In this document: positions 24,648 through 34,339 of the stretch, in pieces | Layout of the letters: each line of letters opens with the position of its first letter | Numbering within the stretch: position 1 is the stretch's first letter | NCBI GenBank assembly: GCA_016712275.1 | Contig: JADJRI010000007.1 | Span: forward strand, 62,001 to 126,000 | Reading direction: 5' to 3' | DNA length: 64,000 nt | Source of the DNA: Planctomycetota bacterium | GTDB lineage: Bacteria; Planctomycetota; Phycisphaerae; UBA1845; UTPLA1 | Notes under the pieces: model-generated | The model's input: the letters and a program-made list of their open reading frames with translations, nothing else | Database searches by the model: none | Told to the model about the DNA's origin: nothing | Translations under genes and position numbers: made by a program

Positions 24648-24952
24648 GGGTAGCCGTTTCGTTGCCTCAGGCCATCTTCGGTTATCGGGTACTGGTACAG
24701 TTCGATGAGACTCCACAGCCGGGGGCGGCTGTGCCACATCAAACTGTACCAATATCGGTTATCGGGATTTACTGTATCAAAACATCCGACCATAGTAACC
24801 TAGCGAGACGTATAGAACGAATGAGGGGCGACATCACTTAGGCCAGGCACACGGCGTAAAATGATCAACGCCGAGCCTGGATTGCGTTTGGGCGTGGGGG
24901 TCGCGACCCGGTGCCCTGCCGCTCCAGCAAGGAATTCAGCTCACTGGCCCAT
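24648..24952. other. Divergent intergenic region with nested palindrome
   Basis: Separates the minus-strand DUF218 gene from the plus-strand deacetylase. It contains the nested palindrome at 24693-24751. No clear promoter or riboswitch was recognised. Confidence 0.5.
24693..24751. repeat. Nested palindrome
   Basis: Outer arms TGGTACAGTT (24693-24702) and AACTGTACCA (24742-24751) are exact inverted copies. Inside, CCACAGCC (24713-24720) pairs with GGCTGTGG-like GGCTGTG (24727-24733). The inner part belongs to the same CACAG/CTGTG palindrome family as 20671. Confidence 0.7.
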
Positions 24953-25813
24953 ATGGTTCACGCATTCACGATTGATGTAGAAGACTACCACAATGTGGTG
25001 GCAAGGGACTGGCTCGGCATTAATCGGCCGCCGACGCGGGCCGTCGTGGAGAACATGAACCGGTTTCTGGGGTGGTTATCGGAGCGTTCGGTTCGAGCGA
25101 CGTGTTTTGTGCTGGGTGAGGTCGCGGAAGTGTTTCCAGAGCTGATTCGCGAGATTGCCGATCGCGGGCACGAACTGGGGGTTCATGGTTATTACCACCG
25201 GCAGGTGTTCAAGCTGGATCGGGAATCGTTTCGAAAGGAAGTGGGCGATGCCAAGAGACTGATCGAGCGGATTTCCGGGCAAAAAATTCGGGGGCACCGA
25301 GCGCCCGCGTTCTCCATCATGCCGAACACCGCCTGGGCTCTTGAGGTTTTGGCAGAGGAGGGATTTGAATACGATTCGAGCATCTTTCCGATCAAGGGAA
25401 AGCGATATGGATGGCCGGGATATCCGATGGATATTCAAAGGATACGCCTGCCAAACGGCCTATCGATCATCGAGGCGCCCCTGTCGACGGTAACGCTGTT
25501 TGGAAAGCGAATTCCGGCTTGCGGCGGCGGTTATGTTCGGCATTTTCCTGCAATCTTCAGTCGCTGGGCGATGCGACGCGTGGGACGAGAGCGACCGGCC
25601 ATTGCATATTTTCACCCTTATGAAGTAGAAACACCGAGCTTTGAATTCGACACGTCACACTTGGGCAGAGAATCGGAAAGGCGTGCCATACGATTTCATC
25701 GTATGCAACAGATGAATCGTGCATCGATGAAGCGAAAGATACTAGGACTGATCGATGAATTTGAATTTGCGCCACTAGGTGGCATAATCGATCATGCAAT
25801 GGGTGATTCCTAG
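24953..25813 (+). CDS. XrtA/PEP-CTERM-type polysaccharide deacetylase
   Basis: From ATG 24953 the protein (286 residues) begins VHAFTIDVEDYHN, the metal-binding TxDxED start of this deacetylase subfamily (the usual Asp-Asp pair). His-x3-4-His metal ligands lie in GVHGYYHRQVF (about 80), followed by RAPAFSI and the DSSIFP motif. A DUF3473-like C-terminal part (IAYFHPYEVE) completes it. The order matches the deacetylases encoded with exosortase XrtA and exopolysaccharide genes. They remove N-acetyl groups from glycan chains. A substrate is not visible from sequence. Frame intact. Confidence 0.9.
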   Translation: MVHAFTIDVEDYHNVVARDWLGINRPPTRAVVENMNRFLGWLSERSVRATCFVLGEVAEVFPELIREIADRGHELGVHGYYHRQVFKLDRESFRKEVGDAKRLIERISGQKIRGHRAPAFSIMPNTAWALEVLAEEGFEYDSSIFPIKGKRYGWPGYPMDIQRIRLPNGLSIIEAPLSTVTLFGKRIPACGGGYVRHFPAIFSRWAMRRVGRERPAIAYFHPYEVETPSFEFDTSHLGRESERRAIRFHRMQQMNRASMKRKILGLIDEFEFAPLGGIIDHAMGDS

Positions 25814-25842
25814 CAGGACGCCCACCGGGAAGAAAGATCACC

Positions 25843-26660
25843 TTGGAAGAGTTTCGCAAAAAAAACGAACTGGGCACGGTGCTTATTACCAACGGCAACC
25901 TTCTGTCCATGCTGTCGCTGGGGGCTGGCTGGCGGAACATGGCCATCACTTGAAGGCCGTGGTCATTACAACCAAATTGCCCTCGACCAGTTCAAATGTA
26001 AGCGGCCTTTGGGATATGTTCCTTCGCAGCGGCTGGCGCTACACGCATTTCAAGCTGAGCACCAATCGGTTCATGCCGGCGCGGTTCGGATTTCAAGGCA
26101 TACCGACTACAATTCCGGAACTCATGAGCGTCTATCGCCTGCCCGCCGAAATCATCTATGCTGACAATGTAAATGACCCAGGGAATCATCGGACGAATTC
26201 GCAGCATGGCCGAGCGTACTCTTGTCATCCGCGCGACGAGTCGGTTTTCGGATGACCTGATTCGGGTTCCGTCACGGGTCGCGCTCAACATACACTATGC
26301 ACTGTTGCCGGGCTACGCAGGATTGTCGCCGTATTATTGGTATGTCCATCATCAAGAGCCGCAGGCCGGCATCACCATGCACGTCATCCATTCCAAGTTG
26401 GACGCCGGGCCGATTATTTGCCAGGAGCGGTTTGGGGCCGAAAAGATCAAGTCGGTGCTGGGATTGCTCATAAAGCAGATGGAATTGGTGTCACCGGTGT
26501 TGAATCGGTATTACGCGGGAGAATTGCACGAAGCAGGGCGATTCCCCAAGACTTGTCGCGCCGAAGTTATTTTCGACATCCGACGCGCGAGCAGATCGAT
26601 CAATTTCGCGCCAAAGGGCTTTCATTTGCAACACCGGAAGATGTCGCGGGACTTGCAAAG
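25843..26660 (+). CDS. Formyltransferase-family enzyme, three frame breaks
   Basis: A gene for a methionyl-tRNA-formyltransferase-like (sugar N-formyltransferase type) enzyme read through frame changes. It starts about TTG 25843 with ELGTVLITNGNLLSMLSL. The run GGGGG at 25920-25924 lacks one G; in the next frame it gives WLAEHGHHLKAVVITTKLP. A break near 26183 restores GIIGRIRSM and VALNIHYALLPGYAGLSPYYW, the conserved N-H...P/G catalytic region (N10-formyl-THF site). Near 26545 the last piece begins SRRSYFRHPTREQIDQF. Known relatives formylate amino sugars or amino acids on glycans. The frame then runs directly into the acyltransferase gene. Confidence 0.75.
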
Positions 26661-27629
26661 ATGGCCAAGTCGCTTCGCGACTTGGCACCGAATGTAAGCG
26701 AAGGCGCGCTTCATCGTCGCGCGGAACAAATTCCGCTTCAAAGCGCCACCATTACGCCAGAATCGGCTGAGATTGCGCAGAGCTGGTTCATACCGACCAT
26801 CCCCAAACCCCGTAAGGGGTGGCTAGTCTATTCGCTCGACTTCGTTCTGGCGACGCTTCAAGGCAGCGTGGCGGAACCGGAAAAGGTCAAGCGCACACCC
26901 GCCTGGGTGACGATCGGCCATGTCGTTCGATTTCTCATGGGAATACTTCAAGTGTTCATCATGACGCTGGCGTGGGTACCGATTGTCAACTGGTTGCTTG
27001 AAATCGCCGCTCGAGTTTTTACGCAATGCCTTTGGATTCTTTTAAGAAGTTGCTATTGGAAGGCGCGACTTCGCAGTTTAGGAGTCGACACCATTATCGA
27101 TCAAGGCGTGGAAATCTGGGGGCCCGCGTCTGTATCGATCGGCTCGGAATGTCACATCGATACCAACGTGCGCCTGGCAGCCGGCGAGCGCCGACATCGT
27201 CAACACGGTTCGATTAGCATCGGCAATTTCGTGCATCTGGGGCCTGGCGTTCATATTGCCGGGCGCGGAACAGTCGTAATACAAGACAACGTCGGTGTTT
27301 CGGCGCTCGCGCATCTCTATAGTGCCACAAATACAATCGAATTCCCGAATGATCCGGGCATGCTTATCAGCATGTCGCACAGGGCGCCGATAAAGCATCA
27401 GCACGTCGTCGAGGGACCGATCGTCGTGGAAGAGTATGCTTTTATTGGAATGATGGCCCGCATCATGCCAAATGTGCGAATCGGCTATGGGGCCGTTATT
27501 CATGGAGCGACTGAATTAACAAAGGATGTCCCGCCGTTCGCCAATATAGGCGGCCCCCCAAGGGGCCGGCAAATCGGATGGCGAAAGCCGCGCAGACCTA
27601 GTTTTCAAGAACACCGACTAATGAATTAA
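26661..27629 (+). CDS. Left-handed beta-helix acyltransferase with membrane segment
   Basis: ATG 26661 is a possible start; the open frame extends upstream into the formyltransferase region, so it may instead be fused. About 322 residues. The N-terminal 160 residues contain two membrane helices (HVVRFLMGILQVFIMTLAWV, NWLLEIAARVFTQCLWILL). The C-terminal part is a hexapeptide left-handed beta helix: VEIWGPASVSIGSECHIDTN, ISIGNFVHLGPGVHIAGRG, VVVEEYAFIGMMARIMPNVRIG, VIHGATELTKDVPP and the family ending IGGPPRGRQIG. LbH enzymes transfer acetyl or other acyl groups from CoA or ACP to sugars. The specificity is not known. Confidence 0.85.
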   Translation: MAKSLRDLAPNVSEGALHRRAEQIPLQSATITPESAEIAQSWFIPTIPKPRKGWLVYSLDFVLATLQGSVAEPEKVKRTPAWVTIGHVVRFLMGILQVFIMTLAWVPIVNWLLEIAARVFTQCLWILLRSCYWKARLRSLGVDTIIDQGVEIWGPASVSIGSECHIDTNVRLAAGERRHRQHGSISIGNFVHLGPGVHIAGRGTVVIQDNVGVSALAHLYSATNTIEFPNDPGMLISMSHRAPIKHQHVVEGPIVVEEYAFIGMMARIMPNVRIGYGAVIHGATELTKDVPPFANIGGPPRGRQIGWRKPRRPSFQEHRLMN

Positions 27630-27700
27630 TGGGATCGAACGGCGATTGATACTACGCCAATTCAATAAAGCCAGAGCGGCCGGTTCGTGAGGATGCCGAT

Positions 27701-28114
27701 GTGACACCGATTGGAATGGGCGAATTTCATCACGTTGGCGTTGCGGTTCGAAGCATCGAACGCGCCGTCGAGTTGTATGTCGCTTCATTCGGCGCCATCG
27801 TCGAATCCGGACTTTTTCACGATTTGGAGCAGGGTGTGCGGATACAGTTTGTTCGCATCGGTACACTGCGCATCGAATTGCTGGAACCGGCCGCAACCCC
27901 GTCGCCCCTGGACGGGATCTTACGAAAAGGGCTGAGTTTGTATCATACCGCGTTTGAAACCCGTGAATTCGACGCGCTCGTGGGACAGGCCGCGACCCGG
28001 GGCATGACTGTGGTCTCTCCTCCGAAGCCGGCCATTGCGTTCGAGAAACGACGTGTGGCATTTTTGTCATCCGGAGGCCTCTTGGTAGAGTTGATCGAGG
28101 CGGCCTCGCCATGA
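27701..28114 (+). CDS. VOC-family (glyoxalase fold) protein
   Basis: The 137-residue protein starts at GTG 27701 with GAGG eight bases upstream. It has the paired beta-alpha-beta-beta-beta VOC modules, with FHHVGVAVRSIERAVELYV first (His9-10 region ligand), IELLEPA (Glu about 67), YHTAFETREFDALV and LLVELIEAA (Glu near the end). The pattern resembles methylmalonyl-CoA epimerase-like members, but the residues alone do not fix the substrate. Placement between acyltransferase and FkbH-like genes suggests work on an acyl-CoA/ACP intermediate; inference only. Confidence 0.8.
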   Translation: MTPIGMGEFHHVGVAVRSIERAVELYVASFGAIVESGLFHDLEQGVRIQFVRIGTLRIELLEPAATPSPLDGILRKGLSLYHTAFETREFDALVGQAATRGMTVVSPPKPAIAFEKRRVAFLSSGGLLVELIEAASP

Positions 28115-28145
28115 CAGCAGTTCGCCCACAATCATTACATCAAAA

Positions 28146-29990
28146 ATGGATGACGATCCGACCATGTTGAACGACCCGGCCTGGGCCAACGAAGTGCTTG
28201 ACGACGTGTCGCGCGAATCCAGCCTGATGAGAATGAATCGAGCGGCTGGGCAGCTCGCGGACCTGAAGTCTGTACTGGGCCGCGTATCGGTTCGCGTCGG
28301 TTGTTTGGCATCATTCACATTCGATCCTTTAAAGATCCCATTGGAATTGCAGGAATTCGGTCTGGCATTTCACTCGAAATGCTGGTCACGCCATTCGGAC
28401 GATTCGAACAGGAATTAATCGATCCTTCCTCCAATCTTGCGGAATTCGATGCGAACGTCGTGTTGTTGGCAGTACGTTTGTGCGACGTTTGCCCGGAAAT
28501 CCATGAGGAATTCAACCGCCTGACATCCGGAGAAGCGACAGCACTGCTTGACGGCTGGTTCGTTCGACTGTCAACGGCCTTGCGATCCTTCCGGTCGCGG
28601 TCGAAGGCTCTTGTTTTGATCCAGAATTATGAAATGCCAGCCCACCCCGCAATGGGAATTGCCGAGGCCACCGGCGTGCATTCGCAATGCCAACTCATTC
28701 ACGAAGCCAATCGACGACTCATACTGCTGGCGCGTGAATTCGAGAATATGCATGTCATGGATTATGACGCACTGGTGGCATGCGTGGGAAGAGAGGCATG
28801 GTGCGACGATCGAATGCGACTGTTTGCAAGAATTCCGGTCGCGAGCGCCCATTACTGGCGGCTGGCGGGCTTTTATGTTCGTCACCTGCGGCCACTTTAT
28901 GGACTTGCAAAAAAAGTGCTGGTGCTGGATGCGGATCATACCTTGTGGGGCGGCGTGGTCGGCGATGTCGGGGTACACGGCATTCAGTTGGGCCACGATT
29001 TTCCGGGCAATGCGTTCGTTGAGTTTCAGAAGAAAATACTCGATCTGCACCGCCGTGGTGTGGTGTTGGCAATCGCGAGCAAGAACGAATCCGGCATCGT
29101 CGAACAGGTATTGAGCGAGCATCCGGACATGGTTCTCAAGCGCGAGCACTTTTCGGCGATGCGCGTGAATTGGAAGCCGAAGCCGGACAATCTGCGAGAA
29201 ATCGCAGCAGAACTCAACCTGGGCATTGACAGCTTTGTGTTCATTGACGACAGCCCCGTGGAATGCGATTTGATGCGCAAAACGCTGCCGGAAGTTTTGA
29301 CCATTCAATTGCCTAAGGATCCGGCCGGCTATCCCAGAGTCGCGGACCATCTGGATTGCTTTGATCAATGGACGGTGTCGGAGGAGGATCGCCGGCGTGG
29401 AGCGCTGTATCGGGCCGAGTCGGAGCGGAAACAACTTCAGGCGAATGTCATCGATATGCCGACGTTTTACCGCCAGCTTGAAATGCGAATGACCGTTTAC
29501 ATCAACGATGAATCGCACGTCGCGCGTACGTCGCAGATGACCAACCGAACCAATCAATTCAACATGCACACACAGCGGTGCAGCGAAGACGATATCCGGC
29601 GGTTTATGAACGATGGCGAACACGAACTCGTGACGGTTGCCCTTGCGGATCGATTCGGGGACAATGGAGTCATCGGCATGACGCTTATCCGGCGAAGCGG
29701 AATGCTGGCGGCTGCCGCAATTTCTGATGAGCTGCCGGGTGCTGGGTCGAACCGTTGAACACACATTGTTGCGGTGGATTGCCCATCGGGCAAAGGCAGA
29801 CGGCGCCCGAAGAATAACGGCGGAATTCGTTCCGACGGCGAAGAACAAGCCGTTTGCCGGGTTTTATGGCGAGTGCGGATTAAGGCAAACTGCAATGTCC
29901 GGCGATATACAACTGTGGGAACTCGGGCTGGATGGCGTTTTAGAACCCCTTCCCGAGTGGATCGAACTCATTGTGCAGGGAGGCAACTGA
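28146..29990 (+). CDS. FkbH-like HAD-IIIC phosphatase with C-terminal GNAT domain, two frame breaks
   Basis: Opens MDDDPTMLNDPAWANEVLDD; first frame break near 28365, second near 29730. The full protein of about 614 residues matches FkbH-like enzymes in length and order. There is an N-terminal SGNH-like/helical part (about 50-250: ELIDPSSNLAEFDANVVLL). The HAD domain starts at VLDADHTLWGG (DNA 28921-28953; DxDxT nucleophile), with ASKNESG and VFIDDSPVECD. A GNAT-like end has NRTNQFNMHTQRCSEDDI and ADRFGDNGVIGM. FkbH proteins take glyceryl from 1,3-bisphosphoglycerate and load it on an ACP. An ACP gene follows six bases later. Confidence 0.9.
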
Positions 29991-29995
29991 CGGGC

Positions 29996-30244
29996 ATGGC
30001 AGGCACGGACAACGCAAACCGGTTTCGGACCATCGTGAGCACGATCCTGCAGGTTCCGGAGAATCAGATCACGGATGATCTGACGCCCGATCGGGTGGAT
30101 ACGTGGGATTCGCTGAATCACATCAACCTGATCGGTGCATTGGAACAGGAATTCGGCGTCACACTGGCCACCGAGAATCTTGAAAAAACGCAGTCGATTC
30201 CCGTACTAAAGTCGCTTCTCCTGCAGCATGGCGTGCATGTCTGA
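29996..30244 (+). CDS. Acyl carrier protein, partner of the FkbH-like enzyme
   Basis: An 82-residue acyl carrier protein. The phosphopantetheine serine is in DTWDSLNHINLI (about residue 37), in the usual DSL context. The helical pattern and acidic character are normal. It begins six bases after the FkbH stop and overlaps the next gene by a few bases, so all three are one operon. It would carry the three-carbon unit made by the FkbH-like protein. The GGAGG site lies about 12 bases upstream, a little far. Confidence 0.93.
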   Translation: MAGTDNANRFRTIVSTILQVPENQITDDLTPDRVDTWDSLNHINLIGALEQEFGVTLATENLEKTQSIPVLKSLLLQHGVHV

Positions 30245-31798
30245 TGCGCCCTCCAATTCGGTCACATCATTAGCGGCCGTCGCGCCGGACGCGGCCGCAC
30301 GCAATCGTCGACTCATTCTGCTTACCTATCTGCTCGGCATGCTGCTCTATGGGCTGACCTGCGCTCCCGGGGTGTTCTGGCAGGACAGTGCGATGTTTCA
30401 GCATCGCGTGTGGTTCGGCGATTTGCACGGCGAGAGCGGCCTGGCCCTGGCGCATCCGTTGTATATCTGGCTGGCCCGGGGATTCACGATTCTGTTTCCG
30501 CTGGGCGATTTTGCGTGGCGCGTGAATTTGTTTTCCGCGATGTGCAGTGCCGCAACTCTGGCAGTTGCGATGCGATTGCTGCTGAATGTGACCCGGTGTC
30601 CGACTTCGTCCTGCATCGGTGTTGTGACGCTGGCCGTCAGCCATACGTTCTGGACGCACGCGGCCATCGCGGAGGTTTACAATCTCTATGCGCTGGGACT
30701 GCTGATCGAGCTGTGGTGCGTGGAACGTTTGTTGACGACACGGAGGTGGAAATGGCTGGCCTGGGCGCTGGTTGTGTGCGGGCTGAACCTATCGAACCAT
30801 TTGCTGGCGCTGTTGCATGGGCCGGCCTATGTGATGATGGTGATCTGGGGGCTGCACTCGCATTTTGAACTGGAGAAGGTTTGGAGCGTTGGTGATCGCA
30901 TTTCTAATCGGAACGCTGCCCTATACCGCGGCTGATTGTTGAGAATATTTCAGGCGGGCAGCATGTCGTTGAGGCCTTGAAAGAAGCGGTCGTCGGGCCT
31001 GGGGAGCGTTCTAGTAAGGTGCTGGAGGTCGGCTTTTCGCTGGTTCGCCAGGGTAAACGGGCTGCTGAGTATTTTGCGATGAATTTCCCGACCCTGCTGG
31101 TGCTGCTGATACCCTTCGGCATTCATTTCCTTGAGAAGCGCCCGAATTTACGCGTGTTTTGGTGGTTCTTGCTGCTTGTGTTCGGCGTCGATTTTGTGTT
31201 TGCGTTTCGTTATCCGGTGCCGGACCAGTTCGTGTTCTTCACACCGTGCTATGTCATTGTGGCGCTCCTGATCGGCATCGGGGCGGCCTGGATTGTTCAG
31301 AGGTTCAAGAACTCCGCGGTTGGCATTGGAATGGCGGCGCTGGCATTCCTGCCAGTGGGTGCCTATTTAATGGCACCTATTATGCTCCGATCGCTTCGCA
31401 TCGATCTCGGCATCAAACGGGACATTCCCTACCGCGACACCGCACGCTATTTCATTCAGCCGTGGAAATGCGGGGAGAACAGCGCGCAACATTTTGGCGA
31501 GGAGGCCCTGAAGACTGCCGGCCCCGATGGGTTGCTGTATGCCGACACCACGATCAAGAATGTGCTCGTGTTTCTGCGCGACGTCGAAGGAATTGAACCA
31601 GGCGTGACGCTGACGACGGGGCATGACACGATTCCCAAGCAGCCGCGAATCGACCGGACGCCGGAGGACGTGGAGCCGTTTGTGGCCGGGGGAAGGGCTT
31701 TTATTTGCACGAACGTGGACGCCTATGTGCCCAAGTGGATGCGTGAGCGATGGCGACTGGAGCCGGAGGGCGTTATTTTTCGCATTGTCCCGCGGTGA
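30237..31798 (+). CDS. DUF2723-type multi-spanning membrane protein, two frame breaks
   Basis: ATG 30237 overlaps the ACP stop (ATG 30228 is possible). The first piece (to about 30890) has the DUF2723 pattern: GLTCAPGVFWQDSAMFQHRVW, AHPLYIWLARGF, FAWRVNLFSAMCSAATLAV and HTFWTHAAIAEVYNLYAL. The next 45 bases read ALVIAFLIGTLPYTA in another frame, and a third frame gives LIVENISGGQ, then continues to 31798. The remainder has several membrane helices and a soluble C-terminal domain. DUF2723 proteins (TMEM260-like) belong to the GT-C mannosyltransferase-like group. A role in glycan transfer to protein is possible but unproved. Confidence 0.75.
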
Positions 31799-31895
31799 AG
31801 AGGGACACTAAAATGTGAAAGCACGGTCCGGTTGTGCGGCGAAAGGCCGATTAGTAATGCCGGCGAATTGGCACCAAAGAATCGGAGGACACATC

Positions 31896-32225
31896 ATGTC
31901 AGAACTGGCGAGCAAGGAATGCGTGCCGTGCAAGGGCGGCGTGCCGGGGCTGGATGCGGCGGCGGCGAATGAGCTGCTCTGGAAGCTCGACGGCTGGGTG
32001 ATCGAGAAGGAGTATCATCTGGCGCGTTCGTTCACGTTTCCGGATTTTGTGAAGGCGCTGGCGTTTGTGAATCGCGTGGGCGAACTGGCCGAGCAGCAAG
32101 GACATCACCCCGACATTTATCTGGCCTGGGGGATGGTGAAGATCGAGATTTGGACGCACAAGATCAAGGGATTGACGGAGAGCGATTTCATTCTGGCGGC
32201 GAAGATCGATCAGTTGCCGCGGTGA
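31896..32225 (+). CDS. phhB: Pterin-4a-carbinolamine dehydratase
   Basis: The 109-residue protein starts at ATG 31896 with GGAGGA five to eight bases upstream; 27 codons of upstream open frame are ignored. The family signature is complete: GHHPDIYLAWGMVKIEIWTHKI, then GLTESDFILAAKID. The two histidines of HHP and the later TH are the catalytic cluster. It dehydrates 4a-hydroxytetrahydropterin in pterin recycling, mostly with aromatic amino acid hydroxylases. The N-terminal KECVPCKGG (two cysteines) is unusual but occurs in other planctomycete-like members. No hydroxylase gene is visible here. Confidence 0.93.
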   Translation: MSELASKECVPCKGGVPGLDAAAANELLWKLDGWVIEKEYHLARSFTFPDFVKALAFVNRVGELAEQQGHHPDIYLAWGMVKIEIWTHKIKGLTESDFILAAKIDQLPR

Positions 32226-32252
32226 ACGGTTGCACAATACTTGAAATCACTC

Positions 32253-33221
32253 TCAATTCAACCGGGCCGGCTCGTTGTGGATTCGCTTTTTGCTTAAGTA
32301 CCATTCAATCGTCCGGCGAAGTCCATCGTCCAACTCGGTTTCGCTCCACCAACCGAAGTGCGCGGCCGCGCGGGAGGTTTCCAGCTTGCGGCGGGGTTGT
32401 CCATCGGGCTTGGTGGTGTCCCACGCGATTTTGCCTTCGTAACCGACGAGCGTTCGGATTTTTTCGGCCAGATCGCGAATCGTGATTTCTTCACCAATGC
32501 CGAGGTTGACCGGTTGGTCGCCATCGTATTTCTGCGCCGCGGAGACAATGCCTTTTGCGCAATCATCGACATAAAGAAACTCGCGGCTTGCGTTGCCGGT
32601 GCCCCAGACTTCGACCTGCGGGGCCCCCGCCGCTTTGGCTTCGACGAATTTGCGGATGAGCGCGGGGATAACGTGGCTGGTTGCGGCGTCGAAATTGTCG
32701 CCGGGGCCGTAGAGATTGACCGGCAGCAAGTAGATGCCATTGAGGCCGTACTGAGCACGATAAGACTGGAGCATGACGATGAGTGCCTTCTTGGCGACAC
32801 CATAGGGCGCGTTGGTTTCCTCGGGATAGCCGTTCCAGAGGTCATCTTCGCGGAACGGGACCGGGGCGAATTTGGGGTAGGAGCAGACCGTGCCAATTTG
32901 CACAAACTTCTTGATGGTGTTGCGGCGGGCGTGCTCGATGAGGTGGAGGCCCATCGCCATGTTGGCGTGGAAAAAGCGACCCGGGTTTTGGCGATTGGCG
33001 CCAATGCCCCCCACTTCGGCTGCGAGATGGATGACGATTGTTGGTTTCATCCGGGCATACATTTGCTCGACGGCTTCCTCGCAGGTGAGGTCGAATTCGG
33101 CGCGGCGCGGGATGAGGATGTTGTCGGCTGACACGCCCGCTTTCGCGAGTTCGGCGCAGACGACGCGGCCCAGGAAGCCTGCACCGCCAGTGACGACAAT
33201 CCGTTGATGGGTCAAGTTCAT
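32253..33221 (-). CDS. fcl: GDP-L-fucose synthase
   Basis: A 322-residue extended SDR enzyme that epimerises and reduces GDP-4-keto-6-deoxymannose to GDP-L-fucose. TGGAGFLG is the NADP loop (residues 11-18), HLAAEVGGIGAN follows, and the catalytic Tyr/Lys is in APYGVAKKAL with GTVCSYPK before it. The substrate-pocket LYGPGDNFD and REFLYVDD motifs are typical. It is directly downstream of gmd (17-base gap), forming the two-step GDP-fucose pathway. It probably supplies fucose to the surface glycan. Frame intact. Confidence 0.95.
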   Translation of the reverse strand: MNLTHQRIVVTGGAGFLGRVVCAELAKAGVSADNILIPRRAEFDLTCEEAVEQMYARMKPTIVIHLAAEVGGIGANRQNPGRFFHANMAMGLHLIEHARRNTIKKFVQIGTVCSYPKFAPVPFREDDLWNGYPEETNAPYGVAKKALIVMLQSYRAQYGLNGIYLLPVNLYGPGDNFDAATSHVIPALIRKFVEAKAAGAPQVEVWGTGNASREFLYVDDCAKGIVSAAQKYDGDQPVNLGIGEEITIRDLAEKIRTLVGYEGKIAWDTTKPDGQPRRKLETSRAAAHFGWWSETELDDGLRRTIEWYLSKKRIHNEPARLN

Positions 33222-33238
33222 ATCTTATCGAGATTCCT

Positions 33239-34312
33239 TCAGAATAAGCCGCGGCTTTCGTAAACTCCCGGCCCCTTTGGGGCTGGGCTAAACGGGTTTA
33301 CGCGCGTTCGATGTTCCCTCAGCACGCGTTCCTCTTTCGCCAGCCGCCAGTCATGGTCGATCATCAGTTTGACCAATTCCTTGAATGACACCGTCGGCGA
33401 CCAGTCGAGCGATTTGCGGGCTTTTGAGGCATCGCCCTGCAGTTCATCCACTTCCGCTGGACGGTAATAACGCGGGTCTTTTTCGATGTACTTCGTCGCG
33501 TCGAGGCCGAGAAGGTCGAACGCTTCGGTCGCGAAATCGAGCACGGAGTGGGATTCGCCGGTGGCAATGACATAATCCTCGGGCTCGTCCTGTTGCAACA
33601 TGAGCCACATGGCGCGGACGTAATCGCCGGCGAAGCCCCAGTCGCGGCGGGCGTCGAGATTGCCGAGGTAGAGCTTTTCTTGAAGCCCTTCCTTGATTCG
33701 GGTGGCGGCGCGGGTGATTTTACGGGTGACGAACGTCTCGCCGCGGCGCGGGCTTTCGTGATTGAACAGGATGCCGCAGCACGCGAAAAGGCCATACGCT
33801 TCGCGGTAGTTGACGACCTGCCAGTGGGCGAAGGCTTTGGCGCAGCCGTAGGGGCTACGCGGGTGAAATGGCGTTGTTTCTCGCTGCGGCACTTCGCGGA
33901 CTTTGCCGAACATTTCGCTGCTGGAGGCCTGATAAAACCTCAGCTTGCGGCCGCTCTCTCGCACGGCTTCGAGGAGGCGTAGCGTACCCAGTGCATCAGT
34001 ATCGGCCGTGTACACCGGCTGATCGAAGCTGACGCGGACATGCGACTGGGCCGCAAGGTTGTAGACCTCGTCCGGCGCGATTTTAGCGATGAGACGCGAA
34101 AGTGCGCTGCCATCGGTGAGATCGCCGTAGTGGAGAAAGAGGCGCGTGCCGACGGCGTGCGGGTCTTGGTAAATATGATCGATGCGGTCGGTGTTGAAAG
34201 TGCTGGCGCGGCGGATGAGGCCGTGAACTTCGTAGCCCTTATCGAGCAGTAGTTCGGCGAGGTAGCTGCCGTCCTGGCCGGTGATGCCCGTGATAAATGC
34301 GCGCTTGGCCAT
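33239..34312 (-). CDS. gmd: GDP-mannose 4,6-dehydratase
   Basis: The 357-residue enzyme makes GDP-4-keto-6-deoxy-D-mannose from GDP-mannose. Motifs: ITGITGQDGSYLAE (NADP loop), NLAAQSHVRVSF, the catalytic region ASSSEMFGKV with Tyr-Lys in SPYGCAKAFAHW, and NHESPRRGETFVTRKI, all diagnostic of Gmd. ARRDWGFAGDYV is also normal. Length is usual. fcl follows, so the pair leads to GDP-fucose. The last 20 residues (NPFSPAPKGPGVYESRGLF) are Pro-rich and may be strain-specific. Confidence 0.96.
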   Translation of the reverse strand: MAKRAFITGITGQDGSYLAELLLDKGYEVHGLIRRASTFNTDRIDHIYQDPHAVGTRLFLHYGDLTDGSALSRLIAKIAPDEVYNLAAQSHVRVSFDQPVYTADTDALGTLRLLEAVRESGRKLRFYQASSSEMFGKVREVPQRETTPFHPRSPYGCAKAFAHWQVVNYREAYGLFACCGILFNHESPRRGETFVTRKITRAATRIKEGLQEKLYLGNLDARRDWGFAGDYVRAMWLMLQQDEPEDYVIATGESHSVLDFATEAFDLLGLDATKYIEKDPRYYRPAEVDELQGDASKARKSLDWSPTVSFKELVKLMIDHDWRLAKEERVLREHRTRVNPFSPAPKGPGVYESRGLF

Positions 34313-34339
34313 TCGATGAAACTTCCGCGTTGTGCGACC

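Noticed and set aside
28571..29848. A 425-codon minus-strand frame
   Set aside because: Antisense to the HAD/GNAT FkbH-like gene, whose catalytic motifs are complete.
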